This document shows, in pieces, positions 37,423 to 45,720 of a DNA stretch of 64,000 nt. The translations under genes and the position numbers were made by a program. Location of the stretch: the NCBI GenBank assembly GCA_900315545.1, contig OMZM01000003.1, forward strand, positions 62,001-126,000, given 5' to 3'. The DNA comes from an uncultured Prevotella sp. GTDB taxonomy: Bacteria; Bacteroidota; Bacteroidia; Bacteroidales; Bacteroidaceae. The notes beneath the pieces were generated by a model. That model had not been told where the DNA came from. It did not search any database and saw nothing but the letters and a program-made list of their open reading frames with translations. The first letter of the stretch is position 1, and each line of letters begins with the position of its first letter.

Positions 37423-37490
37423 ATCGGCACACGTCTTTTTTACTCTTATCGCGAACAATTCGCATCAAAAAAAATAAAATACAATTTTAT

Positions 37491-37523
37491 TTTGTATTGT
37501 TTCCACTTAATTCATACCTTTGC
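37491..37523 (+). promoter_or_regulatory. Promoter of the cobalamin operon, abutting the first start codon
   Basis: TTG (37492-37494), 20 nt, TACCTTTGC (37515-37523). The box ends three bases before the ATG at 37527, so transcription would begin at or inside the start codon, leaving no room for a leader or a B12 riboswitch. Confidence 0.6.
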
Positions 37524-37526
37524 AGC

Positions 37527-38180
37527 ATGAAATCAAAATTCATGATAGCAGCACCGGCAAGCGGCTCCGGCAAGACCACCGTGTCGCGCGGCTTGATGGC
37601 TGTCTATACACGCAAAGGTTACAAGGTGCAGCCGTTCAAATGCGGACCAGACTACATCGACACGAAGTTTCATACTGCCGTGTGCCACCGACCGTCGGTA
37701 AACTTAGACACGTTCATGGCTACCCCTGAGCATGTCTGCGACATCTTCCGACAATATTCTGCCGATGCCGACCTGTGCATAGTAGAGGCTATGATGGGAC
37801 TTTTCGACGGCTACGACCGCGACAAGGGCTCATCGGCTGAGATAGCAAGGGTGTTGGACTTGCCGATAGTTCTCGTTGTCGATGCACGTTCGTCTGCATA
37901 TTCTATGGCAGCACTGCTCTACGGATTTATCAATTTCAACCGAAACATTCGCATAGCAGGCGTCATCTTCAACAAGACTGGCAGCAAGCGACACTGCGAC
38001 ATGCTGCAACAGGTTTGCGACGACCTGAAGATAGAATGCTACGGCTTTATCTCCAAGAACGACAATCTTGCCCAGTCGTCGCGCTATCTGGGACTTGATT
38101 TCTCTGAAACGGCTAACATTGATGCTGTGGCTTCGGAACTTGAAAACAGCATACAGTGGCAAAAACTATTGGAATTATGA
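37527..38180 (+). CDS. cbiA: Cobyrinate a,c-diamide synthase, N-terminal (ATP-binding) half of a split gene
   Basis: The N-terminal domain of CbiA/CobB, which binds ATP to amidate the a and c carboxylates of cobyrinate with glutamine. The P-loop APASGSGKTT is at residues 8-17, followed by 'KCGPDYIDTKFH' and 'EAMMGLFDG', typical of the family. It stops after 217 residues (…IQWQKLLEL). The amidotransferase half continues in the -1 frame from 38156. One extra A in the AAAAA run at 38161-38165 would give one 408-residue protein. The start may instead be the ATG at 37542 (MIAAPAS), since the promoter abuts this one. Confidence 0.85.
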   Translation: MKSKFMIAAPASGSGKTTVSRGLMAVYTRKGYKVQPFKCGPDYIDTKFHTAVCHRPSVNLDTFMATPEHVCDIFRQYSADADLCIVEAMMGLFDGYDRDKGSSAEIARVLDLPIVLVVDARSSAYSMAALLYGFINFNRNIRIAGVIFNKTGSKRHCDMLQQVCDDLKIECYGFISKNDNLAQSSRYLGLDFSETANIDAVASELENSIQWQKLLEL

Positions 38181-38752
38181 CCGACAGAACACTCATAGCA
38201 CGCAACGACGAGTCGTTTTCCTTCCTATATCAGGAGGTAATCGACAGTCTGCACAACGTTACTTTCTTCGACCCGGAACACGACATGCCGGCGCTCGACG
38301 ACGTATCGCTACTGTATCTGCCTGGCGGATACCCTGAGAAACACCTTGAAGCACTCGTTGCAGCAGCAGAGACACGCAGACGCATAAAGGAATATGCCGA
38401 GCGCGGAGGGTGCATAGTTGCCGAATGTGGAGGCATGATGTACCTGTGCAAAGAGATTATTACCGACGATGGGAAATTCGACATGTGCGGTGTGCTGCCC
38501 TATTCCATAACGGCACGCAGGCAAGACCGCAAGCTGGCACTGGGATACAGGCGCTTTGTTCTCGACGGCGAGGAGTATCGCGGACACGAATTCCACTATA
38601 CGCAGTTTCTGGGCGATACTCCCGAATCGTGCGTACAGGTGTATGACGCACGCGGAAACGAAGTGCCGACACCAGTATTTCGATACAAGAACGTACTCGC
38701 AAGTTACACTCATCTATATAAAATACCTGTCATAACCAACAAAAATACTTGA
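38156..38752 (+). CDS. cbiA: Cobyrinate a,c-diamide synthase, C-terminal glutamine amidotransferase half
   Basis: The class I glutaminase-like domain of CbiA, which supplies ammonia from glutamine. Recognisable are KTIGIMTD (first strand), 'LLYLPGGYPEKHLEAL', 'IVAECGGMMYL' with the nucleophilic cysteine, and the terminal histidine in 'HYTQF' and 'SYTHLY'. It overlaps the N-terminal half by 25 bases in the -1 frame. A GTG at 38156 would retain the first strand; the ATG at 38177 overlaps the upstream stop (ATGA) but would lose it. Whether two polypeptides, a frameshift product or a sequencing error is involved is open. Confidence 0.85.
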   Translation: MAKTIGIMTDRTLIARNDESFSFLYQEVIDSLHNVTFFDPEHDMPALDDVSLLYLPGGYPEKHLEALVAAAETRRRIKEYAERGGCIVAECGGMMYLCKEIITDDGKFDMCGVLPYSITARRQDRKLALGYRRFVLDGEEYRGHEFHYTQFLGDTPESCVQVYDARGNEVPTPVFRYKNVLASYTHLYKIPVITNKNT

Positions 38753-38758
38753 TTCAAC

Positions 38759-40267
38759 ATGCACTTACACCCCATAATGTTTGTCGGAACAGGCAGCGAC
38801 GTTGGCAAAAGCATTGTTGCTGCAGCTTTCTGTCGCATATTCCGTCAGGACGGATACAGCCCTGCACCGTTCAAGGCACAGAACATGGCACTCAACAGCT
38901 ATGCCACTCCAGAAGGATTTGAGATAGGAAGGGCACAGGCAGTGCAGGCTGAAGCCGCCGGAATACCGTGTCATACTGACATGAATCCCCTGTTGCTGAA
39001 ACCACAGTCTGACCATACCTCGCAGGTGGTGCTCAACGGTCGACCTGTCGGCAACCGCGATGCTTACGACTATTTCCGTCGGGAGGGGCGCGAGGAACTG
39101 AGAGCTGAGGTAAATGCTGCTTTCGACCGACTTGCCAGACGACACAATCCGGTAGTCATGGAAGGTGCCGGCAGCATTTCTGAACTCAACCTGAAAGACA
39201 GCGATTTGGTAAATATGCCAATGGCAAGACATGCCGATGCCGATGTCATACTCGTCGGCGACATCGACAGGGGCGGACTTTTTGCATCGGTATATGGCAG
39301 CATCGCCCTGCAAGATAGCGAAGACCGCAAACGCATTAAGGGTATTATTGTCAACAAGTTTCGCGGAGACATGCGCCTGTTCGACAGTGGCAGAAAGATT
39401 CTGGAAGACATCTGCACGTTCCAGATGCCAGACGGCAACATGCATAAAGTGTCTGTTCTGGGCGTCATACCTTATTATAATAACATATACATTGAGGAGG
39501 AAGACAGTGTTTCGCTTGCCATGAAGTCGCGGAAGGCAACAGAGGGGAAAGTGAACGTAGCCGTAGTGTTGTTGCAACATATTTCAAACTTCACCGACTT
39601 CGACTCACTTGAGCGCGACAGCCGCATTCATCTTTTCTATACAAACAATGTCGACGACCTTCAGAAGGCTGACATCATAATCGTGCCCGGTACTAAATCT
39701 ACGCTTCACGACTTATATGAACTGCGGCGAAACGGTGTCGCACAAGCCATCATACGTGCACACCGCAATGGTGCATCTGTTCTCGGAATATGCGGAGGCT
39801 ATCAGATTATGGGCGTGGAAGTATGCGACCCAAATCATGTGGAGGGTGATATTGAACGTCTGCCAGGCTTGGGACTGCTGCCGATAACAACAAGCATGAG
39901 CGGCGAGAAGACCACACGACAGGTTACTTTCGGCAAGTCGATGCAGGGATACGAGATACACATGGGCGACACACGACCATTCGGAGACGCAAAACCGTCG
40001 CCACTGTTCCGCCTGAACGACGGAAGGCTCGACGGATACAAGGTTGACGGGAAATGTATGGGAACATATATTCATGGCGTACTCGACAACAAAGAGTTTG
40101 TCGATGAACTGCTGATGCCGTTTGAGGATAAGCTGACGGCTTCGGAAGAGCAGTTCGACTATACGGCATTCAAGGAAGAACAATATGACAAACTGGCTGC
40201 ACACGTCAGGAAACATGTTGACATCAACAGGATATACAATATACTGAAAGGAGAGGAACAACAATGA
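38759..40267 (+). CDS. cobQ: Cobyric acid synthase
   Basis: It adds four amide groups (b, d, e, g) to adenosylcobyrinate a,c-diamide using glutamine and ATP. The 502-residue protein has the N-terminal 'MFVGTGSDVGKSIVAAAFCR' nucleotide-binding motif, 'FKAQNMALNSY', 'NPLLLKPQSD', 'VVMEGAGSISELNL', and a glutaminase-like domain with 'VLGICGGYQIMG' (nucleophilic Cys) and 'GTYIHGVLDN' (His). It begins six bases after cbiA and overlaps cbiB by four bases. Confidence 0.97.
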   Translation: MHLHPIMFVGTGSDVGKSIVAAAFCRIFRQDGYSPAPFKAQNMALNSYATPEGFEIGRAQAVQAEAAGIPCHTDMNPLLLKPQSDHTSQVVLNGRPVGNRDAYDYFRREGREELRAEVNAAFDRLARRHNPVVMEGAGSISELNLKDSDLVNMPMARHADADVILVGDIDRGGLFASVYGSIALQDSEDRKRIKGIIVNKFRGDMRLFDSGRKILEDICTFQMPDGNMHKVSVLGVIPYYNNIYIEEEDSVSLAMKSRKATEGKVNVAVVLLQHISNFTDFDSLERDSRIHLFYTNNVDDLQKADIIIVPGTKSTLHDLYELRRNGVAQAIIRAHRNGASVLGICGGYQIMGVEVCDPNHVEGDIERLPGLGLLPITTSMSGEKTTRQVTFGKSMQGYEIHMGDTRPFGDAKPSPLFRLNDGRLDGYKVDGKCMGTYIHGVLDNKEFVDELLMPFEDKLTASEEQFDYTAFKEEQYDKLAAHVRKHVDINRIYNILKGEEQQ

Positions 40268-41160
40268 CTGGCATAATGAAAGGAGCCTCGCTGCTTGTCG
40301 GATGGTTGCTCGACGTATGCTTTGGCGACCCAGTACGGCTGCCTCATCCTATCGTGTGGTTTGGCAAGATGATAGCTTTCGGAGAGAAAAAACTGAACAA
40401 AGGAAGCCACCGCATGATGAAAGGAGGCGTCATGTCGGTAATGCTGATAGTTGCAGTTGCAGCAGTTGCATATATCCTGCCACGCTGGTTAGACTTCATC
40501 ATCGTGTTTTTCTGTCTTGCAGGCACAACACTTATTCGTGAAGTACGCGATGTTTTTCGTGCCGTAGACCGCTCTCTCGACGAAGGAAGGCATCAGGTTG
40601 CACGCATCGTTGGGCGCGACACGTCGGAACTGTCGGCACAGGAAGTGCGTACGGCTGCTCTGGAAACTCTTGCCGAAAACCTTAGCGATGGCGTTATTGC
40701 ACCGCTGTTTTGGTTTGCACTGACTGGTGTTCCAGGCATGCTGGCATACAAAATGATAAATACTCTCGACTCAATGATAGGCTACCGCACTCCACGCTAT
40801 CGCGAGTTTGGGTGCATTGCCGCTCACATAGACGACATGGCAAACTATATTCCTGCACGTCTGACAGCAGCACTCATGGTTATTGCGTCGGGAAAACCGT
40901 CGCTTTTTGGCTTTGTCAGGCGTTACGGCAGATGTCATGCCAGCCCCAACAGCGGCTATCCAGAGGCTGCTCTTGCAGGAATACTCAACTGTCGGTTTGG
41001 AGGAGCACACTACTATTTCGGACAAAAGTTCGACAAACCATATATCGGCAACAATGACCGAACGCTGGAAACGGCAGACATGAAGACTGCTGTAAGAATA
41101 AACCGCACGGCAGAAATTATCATGGTTGCCGCAACGACAGGCTTGTCGCTCTTGCTGTAG
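40264..41160 (+). CDS. cbiB: Adenosylcobinamide-phosphate synthase
   Basis: An inner-membrane enzyme that joins the aminopropanol phosphate arm to cobyric acid. The 298-residue protein has 'LLDVCFGDPVRLPHPIVWFG' at the N-terminus, 'ETLAENLSDGVIAPLFW', 'MINTLDSMIGYRTPRYREFG' and 'SPNSGYPEAALAGIL', all family hallmarks, with four to five membrane spans. It overlaps the cobQ stop (ATGA), so translation is coupled. Confidence 0.96.
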   Translation: MTGIMKGASLLVGWLLDVCFGDPVRLPHPIVWFGKMIAFGEKKLNKGSHRMMKGGVMSVMLIVAVAAVAYILPRWLDFIIVFFCLAGTTLIREVRDVFRAVDRSLDEGRHQVARIVGRDTSELSAQEVRTAALETLAENLSDGVIAPLFWFALTGVPGMLAYKMINTLDSMIGYRTPRYREFGCIAAHIDDMANYIPARLTAALMVIASGKPSLFGFVRRYGRCHASPNSGYPEAALAGILNCRFGGAHYYFGQKFDKPYIGNNDRTLETADMKTAVRINRTAEIIMVAATTGLSLLL

Positions 41161-41217
41161 ATAGAGTTTGGTATTAACATATACATATATTGAAACAAAA
41201 AGAAACAGACAATATAT

Positions 41218-42618
41218 ATGAAAAAAATAATAATTGCAGGAATCGGTCCCGGCAGCCGCGAAGACATAACGCCTGCCGTTGTCGAAGCTGTGGCTACGGC
41301 TGATGTTGTCGTGGGCTACAAATACTATTTCCAGTTTATCACGCCCTACATAAAGAATGGTTGCGAGTGTATAGACACAGGCATGAAACGCGAACGTGAG
41401 CGTGCCGCTCAGGCATTCGAGATGGCTGTCAGCGGTAAGACCGTTGTTGTCATCTCGTCGGGCGATGCAGGCATCTACGGTATGGCGCCGCTTGTGTTTG
41501 AGATGTGCAAAGAGCGTGGAGAAGATGTAGAGATAGATGTCTTGCCTGGCATATCTGCATTTCAGAAAGCTGCCTCGCTACTTGGTGCACCCATCGGACA
41601 CGACCTCTGCATCATTTCACTGTCAGACCTGATGACTCCATGGAGTATAATTGAACGCAGAATAAATGCCGCAGCCACAGGCGACTTCGTTACGGCGATA
41701 TACAATCCAAAATCGAACGGGCGCTACTGGCAACTCTACCGACTGCGTGAACTGTTCCTGAAAGAACGTTCGGCTGACACTCCGATAGGTATCGTCAGAC
41801 AGGCTGGACGTCCGGAACAGACTGTAACAGTTTCAACTCTCGGCACTTTCGACATTGAGGAAGTTGACATGTTTACAGTTCTTCTGATAGGCAATTCGCA
41901 GTCGTACATATTCAATGGAAAAATGATTACACCTCGCGGTTACTATCGTGAACAGCCCGACGCCGACGACAAGAAAGGGCGTCAGATAATGATAGAATCG
42001 TTCCGCACGATTGAAGGTGAACTGAAAGACCGCAACATCCCGCTCGGCAGGAAGTGGGCTTTGCTGCATGCCATACATACCACTGCCGATTTCGACATGG
42101 AAAACATACTGCTTGTTGACGACAATGCTGTTGAGACGCTATACGAAAAGGTTGCAAACGGCAATCTGAATACTATAGTAAGCGACGTAACGATGGTTAC
42201 AAGCGGCATCAGGAAAGGTGCCTTGTCGCGCTTAAACATAGAAGCTAAGTGCTATCTCAGCGACCCTCATACTGCTGAAATGGCTGACAACTTAGGAATA
42301 ACACGCACACAAGCTGGCATCAGGCTTGCCGTAGAGGAACACCCTGACGCTCTCTTCGCTTTCGGAAACGCACCTACTGCACTTATGGAACTGTGCGACC
42401 TGATACGCAAAGGGAAAGCCAAGCCTGCAGGAATAATAGCATCGCCAGTGGGATTTGTACATGTATGCGAATCTAAACACATGGTTAAACCGTTTACCAA
42501 CATACCGAAAATAATTGTCGAAGGACGCAAGGGAGGAAGCAATCTGGCTGCAACGCTGTGCAATGCAATACTGTGTTTCGACGACGCAGAACAACTGCGA
42601 CCTGGTCGCGACCTGTAA
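41218..42618 (+). CDS. cbiHC: Precorrin-3B C17-methyltransferase / precorrin-8X methylmutase fusion
   Basis: A two-domain corrin-ring enzyme. Residues 1 to about 245 are a CbiH/CobJ-type SAM methyltransferase (GIGPGSREDITPA, 'VVISSGDAGIYGMAPLVFE', 'VLPGISAFQKAASLLGAP', 'AIYNPKSNGRYWQL'), which contracts the ring and methylates C17. Residues about 255-466 are CbiC/CobH, moving the C11 methyl to C12: 'IESFRTIEGEL', 'RAIHTTADFD'-type motif read here as HAIHTTADFDMENIL, with the catalytic histidine, and 'AFGNAPTALMEL'. It follows cbiB by 57 bp in the same operon. As CbiD and CbiG are also present, the oxygen-independent route applies. Confidence 0.93.
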   Translation: MKKIIIAGIGPGSREDITPAVVEAVATADVVVGYKYYFQFITPYIKNGCECIDTGMKRERERAAQAFEMAVSGKTVVVISSGDAGIYGMAPLVFEMCKERGEDVEIDVLPGISAFQKAASLLGAPIGHDLCIISLSDLMTPWSIIERRINAAATGDFVTAIYNPKSNGRYWQLYRLRELFLKERSADTPIGIVRQAGRPEQTVTVSTLGTFDIEEVDMFTVLLIGNSQSYIFNGKMITPRGYYREQPDADDKKGRQIMIESFRTIEGELKDRNIPLGRKWALLHAIHTTADFDMENILLVDDNAVETLYEKVANGNLNTIVSDVTMVTSGIRKGALSRLNIEAKCYLSDPHTAEMADNLGITRTQAGIRLAVEEHPDALFAFGNAPTALMELCDLIRKGKAKPAGIIASPVGFVHVCESKHMVKPFTNIPKIIVEGRKGGSNLAATLCNAILCFDDAEQLRPGRDL

Positions 42619-42689
42619 ATATATTGCATAGAACAACCATTTGAAAAGACTTTTTTATTTTCTTACAAAACAAGAACATATAACTGAAT

Positions 42690-43910
42690 ATGGCAAACAT
42701 ACAGTTTATAGTGATAGGAATAACCGACGAGACTCGTCCAGAGTTGTCATCAGAAGTTGCAAAGACAATATCTGCATCGACGGTTTTTTCTGGCGGCAAA
42801 CGACACCACGAACTTATGGACAGTTATCTGCCTGCATCGGCTCAATGGATAGACATTACCGTTCCTCTGACAAATGTGTTTGAGGTTTACAGAAAGCACT
42901 TCACTGCATCGCCAGACACCCCTATTGTAGTTTTTGCATCAGGCGACCCATTGTTTTTCGGATTTGCCGTAACATTGCAAAGGGAGTTTCCCGATGCACA
43001 AATAAGACTGTTTCCGTCGTTCAACTCTCTGCAAACACTGGCTCACAGACTGGTACTGCCCTACCACGACATGCATATCGTGTCGCTGACAGGGCGCGAC
43101 TGGCATGAATTCGACCGAGCCTTGATAGAACGCACACCGAAGATTGGCGTACTTACCGACCGCACTCACACACCCAACAGCATTGCGCGACGGATGATAG
43201 AATATGGTTTCAATGGATATAGGATGTACGTTGGCGAACATCTTGGCAGCAGTTCAAATGAAAAGATTATGAAACTCTCGCTTCAGGAAGCATCTGCCAT
43301 GACGTTCAGTCATCCTAACTGCATGATTCTGCATGCACCAAACGGTTTACCTGCACGGCGTTTCGGCATTGCAGACAACGAGTTTGAACTGCTTGACGGA
43401 CGCACAAAGATGATAACAAAAAGCAGCATACGCCTGCTCTCACTGCAAGCCTTAGACCTTTATGGCAAAAAAGTGATGTGGGACATAGGCTTCTGTACTG
43501 GTAGTATTTCTATCGAAGCACGGTTACAGTTTCCACATCTGCACATAGAGGCATTTGAGATTAGAGAAGAGGGACAAAGACTTTTCGATGTCAACACGCG
43601 GCGTTTCGGAACACCGGGCATAGGCTGTCATATCGGCGACTTCATCGACGCAGACATTGACGGGCTACTTGTGCCAGACGCAGTGTTTATAGGTGGGCAC
43701 GGCGGAAAGCTGATTGAAATAGTGGGAAAGGTGCTTACTGTGATGCAGGAAGGTGGAACAATCGTTATGAACAGCGTTACGAAAAAGAGCCACGAACTGT
43801 TTTGCGAGGCATGCAGGCTGTACAACTTGCGACAGGATGACACAGTTAGAGTTACAATAAACGACTATCATACTATTGAGATAATGAAAGCAACAGTAGC
43901 AAAGAAGTAA
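42690..43910 (+). CDS. cbiET: Precorrin-6Y C5,15-methyltransferase (CbiE-CbiT / CobL type)
   Basis: A 406-residue bifunctional enzyme. The N-terminal CbiE-like domain (about 1-200) has the tetrapyrrole methylase pattern 'PIVVFASGDPLFFGFAVTL' and 'FPSFNSLQTLAHRLVLPYHD'. The C-terminal CbiT-like domain (about 215-400) is a Rossmann SAM methyltransferase ('MWDIGFCTGSISIEARLQFP', 'VFIGGHGGKLIEI') that methylates C15 and decarboxylates the C12 acetate. It is the usual CobL arrangement and lies 71 bp after cbiHC. Confidence 0.94.
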   Translation: MANIQFIVIGITDETRPELSSEVAKTISASTVFSGGKRHHELMDSYLPASAQWIDITVPLTNVFEVYRKHFTASPDTPIVVFASGDPLFFGFAVTLQREFPDAQIRLFPSFNSLQTLAHRLVLPYHDMHIVSLTGRDWHEFDRALIERTPKIGVLTDRTHTPNSIARRMIEYGFNGYRMYVGEHLGSSSNEKIMKLSLQEASAMTFSHPNCMILHAPNGLPARRFGIADNEFELLDGRTKMITKSSIRLLSLQALDLYGKKVMWDIGFCTGSISIEARLQFPHLHIEAFEIREEGQRLFDVNTRRFGTPGIGCHIGDFIDADIDGLLVPDAVFIGGHGGKLIEIVGKVLTVMQEGGTIVMNSVTKKSHELFCEACRLYNLRQDDTVRVTINDYHTIEIMKATVAKK

Positions 43911-43943
43911 TTATATACATTATTATATTAATATAGAAAAAAC

Positions 43944-45716
43944 ATGACAATATCTATAATCCCCATAACCGATGCCGGACAAGGCGCTGCCGAGTTGTTG
44001 TGCCGCGAACTTGGAGGCGAGATTATCAGCCGACACGACGTTGCCGGCAAATGGAACAGCAGCGATGCATTTGTATTCATAGGTGCCATGGGCATCTGCA
44101 TACGCACCATCGCACCACTGATTACCGACAAACACTGCGACCCAGCTGTGGTTTGCGTTGATTCAACGTCGCATTTCGCAGTTTCAGTATTGTCTGGTCA
44201 TGTGGGCGGAGCCAACGATTTGACTGCAAAAATAGCCTCAGCGCTCGGAGCAATGCCTGTTATAACGACACAAAGCGACAACCAGCAGCTATGGGCGTTA
44301 GACCTTCTGGCACAGCAGAACGGATGGGATGAGGTCAATAAGACACCTATGAACGACTGCATCTTTGCATTCGTAAACAGAGAACCGACAGCACTTTTGC
44401 TTGAAATACGCGACAGAGGAACTGATGAGATGGAGCGTTCGCTGCCAGAGCATGTAACATTGGTTGATTCAATCGACGATGTCAATGCTGAGAAATATAA
44501 ACTTCTCATCGTTGTTTCGCCATTCTGCTACGAACAACCCAAAGGCGTGAAGATGATACAGTATGTTCCACACATTGCTTCTGTAGGCATCGGGCTGGCT
44601 CATCAGGCTGAACCGACCGACGAGATAGAAAGAAACATAAATGAGAAACTTGCAGAAAGCGGACTGTATCCATGTGCAAGGACATTCTGTACCATTGATG
44701 TAAAAGCTGACGAACCTTACATAAAAACGCTTCAGGAACGTGGTGAGAACGTAAAGTTCTTTACTGCCGACGAACTGAAAGACATTGTCGTTCCCAATCC
44801 CAGCAATATCGTAGACAAGCATGTTGGCACCGCGAGCGTATCGGAAGCCTCTGCACTGGCTGACAGCAACAACGGACGGCTTGTCATGGAGAAGCAGAAA
44901 GGAACAAACTTTACCGTAGCCGTAGCCATCGACCGCCGATACTTGCGGCATGAGGGAGGACACATAGAGATTGTAGGAGCCGGACCCGGCGACCCCGATC
45001 TTGTTTCCGTACGGGGAAGAAGACTGCTGGAGCAAGCCGATCTGATACTCTATGCAGGCAGTCTTGTGCCTAGCGAACTGACTACATGTGCAAAGGCGGG
45101 AGCCACAGTAAGGTCTTCGGCAACAATGAATCTTGAGGAACAGTGTGCTCTGATGAAAGAGTTTTACGACAAAGGAGCACTAATCGTGCGTCTGCATACT
45201 GGCGACCCATGCATATTCGGAGCCATACAGGAACAGATGGCTTTCTTCGACGAGCACAACATGAGCTACCACATAACTCCCGGAATATCGTCGTTCCTTG
45301 CCGCTGCAGCAGAACTTCGTTCACAGTTTACCATTCCTGAGCGTTGCCAAACGATAATACTCACTCGCGGAGAGGGACGCACACCAATGCCTGAGAAAGA
45401 GAAACTGCATCTCCTGGCACGCTCGCAGAGCACTATGTGTATATTCCTCAGTGCGGCAATTGTCGATGATGTACAGCGCGAACTACTGACGGAATATCCT
45501 GAAGACACCCCCGTTGCTGCATGCTACCACCTGACGTGGAAAGACCAGCACATTTATCGTGGGAAGCTGAAAGACTTGTCTAAGATTGTACACGACAACA
45601 ACCTTACACTGACAACGATGATTGTCGTTGGAGAAGCCATCGACAACAGGAAAGGATTGTCTGAACTATATTCCAAGAATTTCACGCATTTGTTCAGGAA
45701 AGGCATAAACGACTGA
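43944..45716 (+). CDS. cbiGF: Cobalt-precorrin-5A hydrolase / precorrin-4 C11-methyltransferase fusion
   Basis: A 590-residue fusion. The CbiG part (1 to about 335) opens the delta-lactone ring and loses acetaldehyde in the anaerobic route; it shows 'FIGAMGICIRTIAPLI', 'VLSGHVGGANDLTAKIA' and 'VITTQSDN', and then the C-terminal CobE-like subdomain ('ASVGIGLAH...' to 'SVSEASALADSNNGRLVMEK'). The CbiF/CobM part (about 345-590) has 'IVGAGPGDPDLVSVRGRRLL', 'YAGSLVPSELTTCAKAGA', 'RLHTGDPCIFGAIQEQMAF' and 'TPGISSFLAAAAEL'. It ends five bases before the next gene. Confidence 0.95.
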   Translation: MTISIIPITDAGQGAAELLCRELGGEIISRHDVAGKWNSSDAFVFIGAMGICIRTIAPLITDKHCDPAVVCVDSTSHFAVSVLSGHVGGANDLTAKIASALGAMPVITTQSDNQQLWALDLLAQQNGWDEVNKTPMNDCIFAFVNREPTALLLEIRDRGTDEMERSLPEHVTLVDSIDDVNAEKYKLLIVVSPFCYEQPKGVKMIQYVPHIASVGIGLAHQAEPTDEIERNINEKLAESGLYPCARTFCTIDVKADEPYIKTLQERGENVKFFTADELKDIVVPNPSNIVDKHVGTASVSEASALADSNNGRLVMEKQKGTNFTVAVAIDRRYLRHEGGHIEIVGAGPGDPDLVSVRGRRLLEQADLILYAGSLVPSELTTCAKAGATVRSSATMNLEEQCALMKEFYDKGALIVRLHTGDPCIFGAIQEQMAFFDEHNMSYHITPGISSFLAAAAELRSQFTIPERCQTIILTRGEGRTPMPEKEKLHLLARSQSTMCIFLSAAIVDDVQRELLTEYPEDTPVAACYHLTWKDQHIYRGKLKDLSKIVHDNNLTLTTMIVVGEAIDNRKGLSELYSKNFTHLFRKGIND

Positions 45717-45720
45717 CAAC

